NCBI GenBank assembly: GCA_036784855.1
Contig: JAZDSV010000002.1
Span: forward strand, 617,501 to 675,000
Direction of reading: 5' to 3'
DNA: 57,500 nt
Source: Aphelidium insulamus
Lineage: Eukaryota > Aphelidiomycota > Aphelidea > Aphelidiaceae
Under the pieces are notes generated by a model that ran no database searches, had not been told where the DNA came from, and was given only the letters and a program-made list of their open reading frames with translations. A program made the translations under genes and the position numbers. This document shows, piece after piece, positions 22,530-35,100 of the stretch (the first letter of the stretch is position 1; the number at the start of each line of letters is the position of its first letter).

Positions 22530-25052
22530 CTACGGAGAAGCATCTGGCGGTGATGGTTGCACTGTTGGGGCGGAGGGAGCGTAAATTGACGCACTAGACA
22601 TCGTCGACAAGGATGAACATGAGGACAGTGACTGTGTGAGAGATAGCGCGTGAGCAGCACCTCGATAGCGCTTTAAGACTTCCAAAATTCTTGACTGCGA
22701 AAAGGGTTTCGCAATGTGATCGTCCATTCCGCAAGCAAGACATGCTTGTATATCTTCCTTCATGGCACTGGCGGTTAGCGCGATTATTGGAACCCGTTTC
22801 CGTTTGGTTTCCTGCTCGAATTGGCGGATATTGCGCGTGGCCGTATAGCCGTCCATAATGGGCATCTGGCAGTCGCAGAGAATGATGTCAAAGTAGTTTG
22901 GCGGAGCGTTCTGGTACTGCGCCATGGCCTCCACTCCGTCTTCGGCCAGCACTACGTACCGCACGCCAAACTTCTCAAGCACCCGTTTGATTACCATTCG
23001 ATTTATGGCATTATCTTCCGCGACCAAAATCCGGATATCAGCAATTTGGTCATCAATTTCGTGCCCGCCTGCGGCTGGCTTGGCCGCACCATCACTGGCA
23101 TGACTATCTGGTCGTGCAGGTAGTTCGCTATCGAGCACGGCACCCACTTCGATTGTTGCAATGAAGGTGCTGCCTTGATCGGGTTCGGAACATTCCAGAA
23201 TGACCGTGCCGTTCATGAGCATTGCCAGACTCTTGCAGATGGACAGTCCGAGTCCCGTGCCGCCAAACTGCCGCGTGGTGGACGAGTCGGCCTGCATGAA
23301 CGGACTGAATAGGCGGAGTTGTGTCTGGGCAGTCATGCCGATGCCAGTGTCCTTTACTTTAATCACCAACGTGAGCTTGTCGTTGGATGGCTGACCCACG
23401 CAGGCGAGTCGGATGGACACGCGGCCGCGCTCGGTGAATTTGAGCGAATTGCCGACCAAGTTGAAGATTATTTGCTTGATGCGCGCCGAGTCACCGCGGA
23501 TATACTTTGGCACCGACTCGTCAACTGTGGAGATCAGCTGAACGCGGCCGGTCGGCACCAGAGGCCGCATGATGGAGTCTACGACGTGCATCGACTCCCT
23601 GATGTCGAATATCTGTGATTCCAGTTGTATCTTGCCGGCCTCCACTTTGCTAAAGTCGAGTATGTCGTTGATGACATTGACGAGCAGTTGGCCGCTCTTG
23701 CGCACTACGCCCATCATATCAAGCTGCTCTTCATTCAGCGGCGTGCCCAGCATCAGGTCCGTCATGCCGATTATGCCGTTGAGCGGGGTGCGGATCTCGT
23801 GCGAAATGTTGGCAACAAACTCGGACTTTAACCGAAGCGCCTCTACGGCGGCCTGCTCTCGTCCGAGTAAACTGATGCGCTCCGATTCCAGCTGCCGGCG
23901 CTCCGTGATGTCGTGTGCGATTGCCACCGCGCCAAACATGGCGCCGTCGTCGTGGAAAACTGGCGTGCAACTGACACGGAGCATGTGCCGCTTGCCGTCG
24001 CCCAGCACCGATATCATGTCCTCCTCCACGACGACCTCGCCGTACTTGATCGAACGGGCCATCGGCCAGTCCAGGGTGTCGTACGGCCGTCCATCGGGGT
24101 GGAATGCACGCCACTTGCGGTACTCCTCCATGCCGGAAGTATTCGGGTCATCCAAGCCCCACATCTCGCTCATCTTGCGATTGCTGAGATAAATCTCGCC
24201 GTTGGCACGGCTCAGCACCACGGCGGTGGGCATCTGCTCGATGACGGACTGCAGAAGTCGGCGTTCGGCTGTTATTGCTTGCCGCGCCCGTTGCAACTCC
24301 AACTCGGATGATTTCAGCTGGTCAATGTTGGTGCAAGTGCCGATCCACTGGCCGTCAGTAACGTCAGAGGCTGCGTCACAGCAGTCAGTATAAGTGTATT
24401 GATGACATAGAGTACATTACGTACGTATGTGAGCGGCGCGAACCAGAAACCACTGGTAGTCTCCGTTGAGGTTCTGCAGCCGGCACTCGCGCTGGAAACT
24501 GCACGGGCGGCTCACATCGCAAGTGCGCCACCGGTCCATCAGGGCATTGATGTCATCGGGATGTACCAATGATTCCCACCAGTCTTGCGCCGGGGCGCGC
24601 ACTTTGTCGCCCACAAAGTCTTCCCAGGCCGCGTTGGCAGTGATGACATTGCCAGACGAGTCGGCGGTCCACGCCAACTGCGGGATAAAGTCAAAAAGTT
24701 GGGTCCACGTCGATGCACAGATCTCCTCGTGGCTATCTCCAGGTGATGACGATACTCGCCTCCTGTCAGTCAGCACCACTGTGAATCCATCGCCAAGATC
24801 GCAGCCGTATCGCAGCGGGGTAAGCGGATCGTCGGCTTCATGGAATGAGCGGCGGTGGTGGTGGCGCTGGTTGTGCTTGGCGGTGGAGCGCCTGCCCAGC
24901 GAGCTGAACACGGGAACGCTGACTCCGCCGTCCATCCGCCGTCGAATGTCGACATCGATATCAGTCAGCGCGCGGAACGCGGCCTCGTAGGCACGACACC
25001 GCTGCTCTAGCGAGAATGAGCGTATACCGGCAACGTTGAACGTTGTCACCAT
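22530..25052 (-). CDS. Hybrid sensor histidine kinase with two PAS domains and receiver
   Basis: Phosphorelay sensor. Order: N-terminal basic/His-rich region, PAS 1 (PQLAWTADSSGNVITANAAW), PAS 2 (IEQMPTAVVLSRANGEIYLS) ending in DITERRQLE, HisKA with phospho-His in NISHEIRTPLNG, HATPase with N box VGNSLKF, G1 KDTGIGM, F box FSPFMQ and G2 GGTGLGLSI, then a receiver with ILVAEDN, phospho-Asp in CDCQMP and KPF. No transmembrane helix, so likely cytosolic. One intron at about 24366-24424 after AAHI. Start 25052 (MVTTFN) is preferred over an in-frame ATG at 25202, which would add a low-complexity His/Thr leader encoded by GT repeats. Confidence 0.93.
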
Positions 25053-25440
25053 GTGTTGATCTGTGTGTGTGTGGGTGGGTGGGTGTGCAGTGGCTGTGTT
25101 GATCTGTGTGAGTGCGCGGGCTGTCTGTATGTGCTGTAGTTGAGTTGTAGGTTGCTGTAGGAGAGGGCTGCGGCGGCGATACGAATGGCAGCGTGGATGC
25201 AATAATGTGCGCGTATTGTTTGCCGTTAGCTCGCCCAGCAGCGGTTATGACGTTAACAACAACTGCTAGAAGGTGCCAGGCTCGCGGCAATTATCGCGCG
25301 CTAAGCAGACGCCATGATGCGCGTCTGAGTCACAGAAAAAAAATATATGACTCAGCGTTAAATTATTACCCCTTTTTCAGTCTGTCTCGCGGGTGCACAA
25401 CCCTGGTACATCGCTGGTCTATTGGTGACATCGGTGCTTA
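25053..25440. other. Intergenic, GT-rich repeat
   Basis: 388 bp between the histidine kinase start and the end of the dynein-tail-like gene, both minus strand. It holds a GTGTGTGTGGGTGGGTGGG-type tract at 25063-25085, a second GT-rich copy to about 25115 and an A8 run at 25336. No gene seen. Confidence 0.6.
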
Positions 25441-28241
25441 TTACTTGCCGAGTCGGGAGAGCGCGTCACGCAGTCGTGCCGGCCACGCCAACACTAATGC
25501 CGCTTGCCGCGCTGTCGTGTCGTCGACTTCGGTTTCCTCTGTTGTGGACGCGCAGCTCACTCCCATCATGGCGGCCCATTGATGCAGCAGCTCTGACGCC
25601 TCAGACTGTAAGGCTGGCGCGTCTTGCTCGCGTAGTCGTAGCACGGTGGCCTTCATTTCGGCAATAGCCGCCGGAGTTGTTGGCGCCCTCTGAATTTGTT
25701 GGGCCGCATCCTCATACTTTGTGCACAGTGTTGTCATTCGGTGCGCGATTTGCGCCGACAGCTGCTTCCACTTGGTGCTGAGTAGATCGCGTGCGCACTG
25801 CTTTATATCGGCGTTCAGGCCTTGCATATTTATGCGCAACAGCGGCATGACAACCATGTCTGGACAGTAACCATCAATTACAGCTGACATGCGCTGAATG
25901 GTGCGAAGCTCCTACAATTGGTTATTGCTTGAGCTTTCATCCCAGTTATCACTCTTACCCTGATGGAATCTTCGAAGGGGACCGTCGCTTCACCTTCAGC
26001 CAAGTTTGGCGACCGGCCAACTGCATCCGTCCAGAATTTGTACGTGTCCAACATTTGTTGAGCGCGCCGCAACTCTACTTGTACCTGGTCAGCCACCAAC
26101 TTTTCACACCTCTGAGCATGGCCCGGTGAAATTGTGACAGCGATTGCGGGAACGCCAGCAATGAAGCTCTGCTCCTCGCCTTGATGACGGGTTGCTGCAT
26201 GTAATCCGTTCCCGCTGCCGTACAACAGCTGCCGACTCCCGGATCCAGATGGACCGGGCAAATTGAACTCTTCCGGGATAATGTCCAAGGCAGCAGCACG
26301 ATCTTTGAATTTCACCAGACTCACGGTTTCGATGCCGGCCTGATCGAACAGTTCTTGACGCTCTTCAGAGTTGTTGGTGGACAGTGCATCAAATAGCAGC
26401 GTGTCTACGGCGGGCAGTCCGGCACTCACTGACTTGAGCGACGCCATGACGCCCATAATAGCATTATGAATTGACTGCAAAGGCGGCTCGGTCTCGATAG
26501 CAAAGTTCTTGTCCCGCCGCAGCACCGCTTTAAGGTCAAAATTAAATGGATACGAGTGTCCGTCGTGCATCGCCGATTCCGAGAATACTGAATGCACTCG
26601 CTCTGTGCCCTCCTCTTGCGCCAGTGCCCCTTGCCACACTTGCACGCTGTCGGAAAAGTCTGCAGCTGGCACTGTTGGCTCCGACTGTTTGAACAGTTCA
26701 ACAAACTCGTCAAACTGGCGGAGATGGAGCCGTGTCAGCTGGCTGGACAGCATTTTTCGTGCAAGTTTTACTTGAGCCTTGCTTGGAATTGGCGGAGTGG
26801 TGGTGGCTGCCCTTTTTACTTTGGCCGCACCCCTGACAGTCGGCTCCACGCCTGCCACCGGTACAATTACGCGTGAGTAAAATAGAGAGAGCGTGTCGCG
26901 ATACCATCCGTCTAATATCCGTTTGCGCGCAGCAGCAGCCTCTTTGCCCACAGCAGTTGCAAACGTCACCACGCTGAATGCAACTGGGTCAGTTGACGTT
27001 AGCATAGGATGCGATTCAGTAGCCCCAACCGACTCCACGATAGGTGGCTTCAGTGCCGAAAAATCCATCAGCCGCACATTATCGCCTGTCGTGTGCCAGT
27101 GTCCATGCAGCGCGACAATCAACGGTCCAAAACAGTATGCACGCTGAAGAGTGTCATGGCGTTGTTTCACTGTGGTCAGTGACAAAACGCCATCACTGAA
27201 GCGATTTGGTGGAGTGTCTAGCGATTCGCGGCCCAGATAGTACTCGACGATGCTTTTCTGCACGCTAACTCGAAAGTCTTGTTCAACTTCCTTAAACAGC
27301 AATTTCTTTGACTCTGGCAGCGCGCGACCTGTTTTTCCCAACAGCGAGTCTATGTTATTGTGCCACTTGGTCGCCATTGCTTCGGTGGCGGTCAGTGATA
27401 TCAATTCGGCAAAGCGACACTTGAAGCTCTATGCTCGCTGTCAGAGTACGTTACAATATCCGTTACATTAGCTGCAATACCTCGGCAGTATGATCACGCA
27501 AAAGCAACTTCAAGTAGCGGTCGATGCCGTCCGACTGCAAACTGTCGCCGGCGACACGCATGGCGTTAAACACCACGTTGGCCAGATCATCTGCCAATCA
27601 ATTAGTTTGCGCGCGACGACTAGCGGCTATGTTCGCACCTTTGGACTTGGCGCTGATTTGCAGGGTGCGAGCAGTTTTGTTGCCGGCCGGTGTCGCCAAG
27701 GTGTTGCGATCTTTTGCCAATGGCGTTGTTGTCGGCGCATTTGGCCGCTGCAACAGTGACACGAAATCCGACTCGGGTTCGACATTGTCCGCATCGTGCG
27801 CAGCCAACATCGGTCCTGTAATCTTTGTGGGCACATGAGGGCGCAGCGTTGCCAATGGGTTACGCGTCTTGTCTGTTCGATACTCTCGTGCAGCGCAAAC
27901 CATTTCTATCCAGAGTGTTAGTCAGATGATCCCTGGTCGAGTCACGAACCCTTTAATGTCATGTCACTGCGAAGAATTGCGGCGCCTGCCGGAGAGATGT
28001 CAAGTATGCGATACAAGTTGGGATCGGCTTTCTGTTTGGAGAACACGGACTTGGGTGCGGCTCCGTTGTTGCGGTTTTGGGCCGCTGGTTTACCTCCGTG
28101 CAGTAGTACGATCGGCGCTTGACCATAATCCATTGACAGCGTTGTCTCATTCGAGCCGGTGACTCCCACAGAATTGTTAGCTGCTCGCGCTTCAACGGGA
28201 GCCGAGGCCTTTCCAAGACGGGTGGCTCTTACTTCCATCAT
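25441..28241 (-). CDS. Dynein heavy-chain tail-like protein without motor domain
   Basis: Five exons join to about 830 residues with no AAA motor. The C-terminal region (VVMPLLRINMQGLNADIKQC, LCTKYEDAAQQIQRAPTTPA and AEMKATVLRLREQ) has the layout of the axonemal dynein tail (L..R..L..LK..L...., then EYEKI...L...P.T.EEL.EL). The middle has FNFDLKAVLRRDKNFAIETE and DPNLYRILDISPAGAAILRS near the N-terminus. The frame ends at a stop just after this tail-like block, and the next gene downstream is the histidine kinase, so linker, P-loops and stalk are absent. Introns near 27904-27954, 27558-27605, 27424-27480 and 25880-25927. It could be a relic of an axonemal dynein or a repurposed stand-alone tail. 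Family assignment is by pattern recognition. Confidence 0.55.
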
Positions 28242-28245
28242 AAGC

Positions 28246-28246
28246 A

Positions 28247-28278
<32 letters not shown>
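28246..28278. repeat. (AT)n microsatellite in 5' leader
   Basis: About 15 AT units lying directly upstream of the dynein-tail-like start codon (28241), so within its 5' UTR or core promoter. Confidence 0.95.
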
Positions 28279-28282
<4 letters not shown>

Positions 28283-28392
28283 GTTGTCCGAAAATAGATT
28301 TTCGCTGGAAACAGATTCACCAACAACAGAAACCTAACAGTCAGCTATAATGATAGTCAACTACAGAGTTGATTATATCAACATTAATTGTT

Positions 28393-29789
28393 CTAATGCA
28401 CTTTGGTAGAATTGCGCGAGTATTTCGAGCGCAGAAACTTTAACCGGGACAAAATTTCCTGTTGTATCCATGCAACTTCGGCTTCCAGCGCCTGCTTCCG
28501 TCCAAGTAGATTGGCCGTGGCCTCTTTGGAACATGTAGCCGGTAAAGCGCTTGTTGCATTAACTGGTTCGGTCTGCTCGGAGGACATGTCTGAGTTCTTT
28601 GATGTTCTGTTTGGTGATGGCAAATGTGTCTCCTCAACATTGCGGTGAGCAGTTTCGGCAACATTATTCGCGTTCACGTCACTGGCTGCCAAATACTCTT
28701 CAACAATTGCTGGCCCATCCAGATCAGCGGAATCCGCATCAGACGGCTCCACTTGTACACCAATGCTGTGTACTTCCGCAGTTGCGTCAGTGCCTACATC
28801 TTCTACAGCCACGGCTCTGCCTACGACAATAAGCGTTGATACTTGAAATTATTGCACAATATGCACACCTCATACTTACAGTGGGCACAATGAAAGTCCA
28901 GATCGGCTGAAGACGTTTCACGGTCCACCATGACACTCCTGGCGGTAAGCGGACCATCTTCCCCGGGATACGAAATTGACACAGTAGCTGCATCCACCAA
29001 GCGACTGCGAACAGCTTCTCTGCGCGCCGATATCGTAGAATGCTGCACCACATAGCCTCCATTCACCCCATGGATACCGGTGTCATCGTCTGCATAGCAT
29101 TCGACAATATCCTGGTAGCCGCAAGCGTCATGCACAGAGCCAACATCCCCGGGATATTCGACCACATGATCTAACCTTCCGATAACCGGTGTTGTGGTCT
29201 GAGTGGCCGTCGTGGTGGTGCGAAGTACGTCAAGAAGGGTGCTTGTATCGCTGTTGGAAGCGTCTAAAACCGTGGTTGTGGCATCTACACTGGCACTCGA
29301 CGAATTACTGCCCAGAGTGGACACCGTGGAATGTCGAAGGTCAACAGCAACATCGTGCAGGTATGGCACGAAAAACAGGCCGTCCAGCACGTCATTCTGT
29401 ACCGCGGGCGGACACAGCCATGAAGTGACAGCGGGCCAAACCACTCGAACAATCTGGCCATCGCCATTCGTGACAGGCGCCTTGCGCACAAGTGCCGGCC
29501 TAGCGTCAAGCGGGTCGAGACATGGAGCGAGCGACCCGCGAGACTGCTTGTCGATACCGGCTGTATTGGCCGAGTGCTCCGTGCCGAGAAAGCGGCGCTC
29601 AATGTTCCGGGCAATCGCTTCATACTCGTGTCGGACACTTGTCAACAGGCGGCGACGCAGCCTCTCACCGCGATACCACGCCTACATATACAGACATTGT
29701 CACTACGTAGTAACAGACGGTGTGGTGCACGGCTCTGAGCACACCTGAATGCGAGCGGCCGCGCGGTGCAAATCGCCCAGCTGTGCCAT
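28393..29789 (-). CDS. IQ-motif protein resembling IQCC
   Basis: N-terminal IQ motif in RAAARIQ|AWYRGERLRRRL (a calmodulin-binding type), followed directly by SVRHEYEAIARNIERR. Animal IQCC has the same order (an IQ motif, then RAEYEAIVREVE). The C-terminus GRKQALEAEVAWIQQEILSR resembles the IQCC helix (ELLWLQQAINSR). The middle is Ser/Thr-rich and disordered, with one CAHC pair. Start 29789 (MAQLGDLH) precedes the IQ exon; introns near 29697-29743 and 28815-28877. About 420 residues. Function is unknown even in animals. Its start lies only 43 bp downstream of the Sip5-like stop. Confidence 0.6.
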
Positions 29790-29832
29790 ACATAAGCGCA
29801 ACAGTGTTTCAACTACAACGAAATGCAAAATT

Positions 29833-31470
29833 CTATTGAAGCGCGCCGCCTTGTGCATCTCCGTGCCGCGGCAGGGTGCTGCTGGCACTACCAGCTCCTG
29901 TATTCCCGCGGTCACCATCGGTATCTGCGCCGGTGGTGGTGATGGATGCGTGCTGCCGCTCGGCCGCGTCTGCCTGGCGCTGCACCTGCTGCCGCCGCTG
30001 CTCCTCCATGATCGACTGTCGAATGGCCTCGTTGACCATGATCTCCTCCAGGTCGGACGTGAGGTCGCGCATGGCCACAAAGTACTCCGGGTCGTCGTGC
30101 GCATTCAGCACATTCACCACGTCGCCCATGGCCAGCGATCCGCCGCCGGCCTCAGCGCGTCTGGCAATGGAGAGCGGGCGCTGGCTGTTGAAGCGGCGCG
30201 TGCGTGACTGTCGATTAGAGGCGCGTACGTGCTGCGAGAATGCATCGGACGCCGTGCGTGCCAGTTCCGCTGCCTGGCGCTGCCGGTGTTCGATTCGCCG
30301 CAGCAAGTCGGGCCGTATAGTGTCTGCCGTCACCGACGAGGTGTCTGTATCGCCACTGGCCGCGTGCAGCGAGGTGCTGAGTGAGAGTCTGCGGGAGTCA
30401 CCGCCAAAACTTTTGCGCATGGCCGAAGCGCCATTAGCGGCACTCATGGACAGCAGCGCCGTGGCCACATCAGACTGCGACCGCGGTATGCGACGCTGTT
30501 GCTGCGACTCGCCACCTGCAGCTGCCATGGAAGACAAAACATCGCCACCTTCACTAAAGTGATATACCACGCCGAAATGCGGCTCGATGCAGTAGGGACA
30601 CAGTGCCGGAGACCCATCTGGCGGTCGTTTAATCTCCACAAAGCACTCGGTGCATATCGGTTGGTGACAGCACTTGGAGTAGTTTATCCTCGTTGGATAC
30701 ACCTACAGTAAAAGTACTTATACGATAAAAGTATACTATACACCCACCAGGAAGCATATGGGGCACTCTAGGGTGTCGCGGTAGAGGCGAACAATGTCAG
30801 CGGCGGACGGCGCCGTAGTTGTCACCGTGGCAGAGTTTGGCAGCGTGGCGCCACTGCCGCTGCCGGCAACCGACCGCAGGTGCCACGGTGCCTTATTGAT
30901 GGTGTTTATCGGAGATGATGACGTGCTGCCAGATGACGCATGAAGCTGTCCGCCGTCGGGAAATGCAGAAAATATGCCTGATATCGACCGTCGCCATGTG
31001 CTGTTTGTGGCGCGGCGGCGGCCCAGGGGCGGAGTCGTTCTTGATGTGGCGGCAGATTCCGCAGATGGAGACGCCTCGAGCTGTTCCGTACTTGCAGCCG
31101 CGGTGGTAATCGAATCATCGGCAGGCGCTGTCGGAACATCGGTGACGGCAGAGTACCCGCGGTAGAACGGGGCCAGCCTCCGCTCCACAACCAGACGGGT
31201 GACTACCGCAACATCCCAGTGGCTCTGTGCCGCAGTACTGACGGCGACGCCATCGGCATTGGTGCCCGCATGATCGCCGGCGTGGTGGTCAGGCGAGGCA
31301 TTAAGATCGCCGCCGCGGGCATAGACGTCATTCTGCGGCCACAGTGTCCCGCCATCTACCCAGGCGCGGCGCAACTCTTCACTGGACCACGGCGTGGGCG
31401 AGTTATTGCTGCGGCGAGCGGCACGGCGGGCGACGTCCTCGTGCGATTGCCGCCCCGCGGTGTTTCCCAT
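29833..31470 (-). CDS. Sip5-type RING protein, N-myristoylation signal
   Basis: Begins MGNTAGRQS, a good N-myristoylation site as in yeast Sip5. The conserved RRLAPFYRG motif precedes an atypical RING: LECPICFL|VYPTRINYSKCCHQPICTEC...CPYCIEPHFGVVY. One intron (about 30703-30751) splits it after CPICFL. The C-terminal half is arginine/glutamine/serine-rich with a helix DLEEIMVNEAIRQSIMEEQR. Sip5 relatives link Snf1 kinase and PP1 in yeast, and the RING suggests ubiquitin-ligase activity; neither role is shown here. It shares a 660-bp divergent region with the CAP-D3 gene. Confidence 0.85.
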
Positions 31471-32130
31471 TATGTGTGACTTTTACTCTGACGCCTATAA
31501 CTCTCATAACAGCCGTGATGCTGGACTACGTTTATTTTCTCTTAACTACATACTTTATTGGTTTGTGATGGATGTGGCCTATAATCATGAGGTTTCCAGC
31601 TGTAGTGGTTGGGCATACTGCCAGTTACGCAAGCTCTGTGGATACCGCTTCGACTTAACTGTGTAATCATCTTGGAAATGCCATCCATTGAAAAATGCTG
31701 ACAGTTGTTCCTACGGGAGATAGATAGTTGAACCAGTTGACAGCTCTGCATACTGGAAGGGAGATTACTCTGCTAGTATCTTCTTCTTATGACTTCAGTC
31801 CAGTGCTGCACGATTAGTGACGTATTAAAGTGTTGTAGAATGTTTTATCACTTGAGAGGTAAAAAGTGGAAAGGCCTTGTTCTACAATGAATGATTTAAG
31901 CAGTGCTATCATTTTGAACTCTGTCACTTGCAGGCCACAGTTTGGTCTTGCTGGAAGGCAGCTTGGCGTGTTACGGTATTATGGCATACCGTTATATGTA
32001 TGCATTACAGCTGCGTCTTGCCGGCTTATTTAACGAATAAACTTCTTCACTTCTGCATGTAAGCAGATGCTTGCAAGTGCTTGTGCGTTTGACTGTACAA
32101 ATGGTTAACAGTCTCACACACACAAACATC
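31471..32130. other. Divergent intergenic region
   Basis: 660 bp between the Sip5-like and CAP-D3 starts. AT-rich with no recognisable RNA gene, CCAAT box or repeat; it should contain both promoters. In-frame ATGs at 32071 and 32101 could extend the CAP-D3 N-terminus. Confidence 0.5.
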
Positions 32131-35100
32131 ATGGAAGTGGACGCAGCGGGGGACGTGGACATTGCAGTATTCTTCCACGACGTCATTGCGCTGGCAGATA
32201 CGCCAGTGTCTCTGCTGACGGAACTGTACTGCGTGGAGGAAGTGCCGCCAACCACTGTCAAAGATGATGACGCTCTTGATGATGCTGAAGACGACAACGA
32301 CGAGCTGCGCCGCCGTAATGCCATGGATCCCGCGGATATTAGCGCCGCTACTTGTTCGTCTGCACTCGCGGCGCAAGCAGACGTCGAGCTTGAGCAAGAG
32401 CTATTCATGAATGGCATTGATGCTTCGGTACTGCGTCGAATGTGCACGTTGCTGTTGCACTGGGAACAGTCGCCCACGGGCAGTGATGACGGCACGCCTC
32501 TTCTAGTATACTTACGGTCACGGCTCACGTAAACTGTCTGGCAGAGTTTTGGCGGCAGCTTAATGTGGCCATGAGGTGTGACATTGGCTCGGCGAATGGT
32601 CGTCGCAACCGGCGCTCATCTGTACGCCGATCCTTGCGTCCGTGCGACACGGACATGCCAGCAAAATGCCTTGTGGCTATATTGTACGAATGCATACGCC
32701 GTGCAACTTGCGGAGCTACTGCTGTCATTGTTGGCGTGCTGGCAGCGCAAAACTATCTCATCCTACAAAGGATGCCCGGTAGGCATTATCAACGATTATG
32801 GTGTACCACTTACAACCAGGGAGCGCCGCATACTTTCACGCTTTTTCATCTGTGGTACTACACGATGCCGTGGGCTACATTCGCACCTGTCCCACTGCAG
32901 TTATTCCGTCCTCCAGAGAGCAGAAGGAAGATACAGCTAAACATCCTGCTGACTGCGACGATGACAGCAATGACGGCAGGGACGTCGATATGCCAGAATT
33001 TGAACAGATGGCAATCCAAGATACCGCAACAACTGCAATCAACAATGACCCGTCAGAGTGCTTGCGAGCTTTGGCCGACCTTATTGCGCAGTTACATGTC
33101 TCTTTGAACTTAAGCAAGACGCTGACCGGCAATGTGGAGCTCACGGAGCAGACCATTATACCGTGCTTGGTAGATTCGGCACAATGCACCACCATCAGCA
33201 ATGCGAAACTTGAGTAAGACGATAAGCTTTTTATGCATATAACCACAATCACAATCAGCAATGTGCTCATGGAACTGCTCCGCACAATCGAGGAAGCTGC
33301 TTACCTATGTTTGGATTTTTTTTGTGGCATCAACCCGTACCGCTCAACTGTCTTCAAGTTGCTGTTGCCATTATTTACAACGCAAAGTGACTCGCTTGAA
33401 ATATCGAAAGCGCAACTTTTGCGGCGAAGTTCTCGGGCAGCTGCATTCATCGTGTAAGATTCATTTACATTGGTTTGAAATCACTTGTTCTCATCCTTAG
33501 TAAATCTGCGAAAACCCAAGTTTGGTCCGTACCAGCCGATATCGAAGGTACCGATTTTGACATGTATGTTATGGCGCAACAAATTGCGATACGCACTGGT
33601 GACAAGGCCGACAGTCGGGTTCAGTCTTGCGATGTGAGTCATAACCTGAACGTGTCGATCACATTTACGCGAATAGGCAGTTGTGGCCATTTGGCAACAT
33701 CTCGGCGTTGATTTGCGGCAACGTTTCGTGGCATGGCTATCGATCCTTGGAAACCACCCGAGAGCATCTCTACGGCAGCTTGCATTGGACGTTCTCTCTG
33801 CAATCGTTCTACAACATCACGAAAAATTGGGAATGCTGGGTAAGCATTGTGCATATGCGATAAATGCGAAATATAACAAGCCCTACATTTTACAGATGAC
33901 CAAGTATTGGTGGCAACACTGCAACCATTCGTGACTCATATCATGGATAAAGCGCCGGCATGCGCTGCGAAGGCACTGACGACACTTTCAGATATGCTCC
34001 AACTCGATGAACAATGCTTACTGGCCAAACCAGCTCGGGATTTCATATTCAAGTCTCTTGCCACAACATCGTTTCTATCAATTATATCCAAGATTCATGA
34101 CGAAAAGTTTGCTATACGACGCGCAGCAGTTCCTTTGTGTTTTGAAGTTCTCCAGATACAACTAGCCTCCGGTAATAGCATCGATAAAAGTGCAACCATT
34201 ATTCTCGATGAGTTGATGAAACGTTTTCGCGATCCGGTTGCAACCATCCGGAAGATTGTGCTTCAGAAGTTGAGCGCATTGCTTTTGGCCTATCCAGAGC
34301 GCAAAATACTTTGGCGGTACGAGCAGGCGTGTTTGTGATCGAAGCGTATGTTTTGGTTAAACTACTGTAGTCTATGGAAGGACAGCATCTTTGGGGCTCT
34401 GTTTGATAACGAAATTGCCGTCCAAACTGAAGGACATGTAGCATTTAAATCTGTCGTAATTGAAGGGCTCTCGTCTGGCAACAAGTATGACCTCACTTCC
34501 TTTTCATATATCTCATTCGCGTAGATTTCTATCCGCAGGAGTATTGCACACCTTTTCTCCAATGCCTCCCCATTTGTGGTCCAGTGTGCCGTCGTTTTTG
34601 GCAAATGACGCATTGGACCAGCGAAGTGTAGCCAATATTCAAGGCACATTAATCAGCGATATCGCTCATGAGGCAAGTTGGTTAAACTTCCTGTTGTCTT
34701 GTACATCTTACACGTAGGGTGCTTGGAACTTGTTTGCTGCATTGACACCAGCGATCAACGAAAAGATTGAGTGGAAACCACTGTTTAAACTGTGGCCGTC
34801 AATTAAAAATCTAAAGAAATCGAACGTTTTGCGAGATTATTTCCGGATCATGTCTTTTACAGGAAAGAAAAATACCCAAGATTGTCGAAAATTGCTGACA
34901 GGCAAGATTGAAACAACTATGTCTCTCATTTAATTAACGTGCCAGATGATGCGGTAAAATTTCTACAAGACTTACGGCTGGAGGAAAACTGCTTGGGAGC
35001 ATTAGTGCATTTCTTGAACAAGGTATCTCCTCTGTCGCTTATCTGTCCAGCACCAGTTTATAAATGCTATATGCAGATATCGGGAACCGAATGGCATTCA

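Noticed and set aside
28246-28278. (AT)n tract as a possible origin or cruciform element
   Set aside because: A plain microsatellite of about 15 units is sufficient explanation.
31542-31751. Small open frames in the Sip5/CAP-D3 intergenic region
   Set aside because: No homology, AT-rich, on both strands equally; treated as non-coding.
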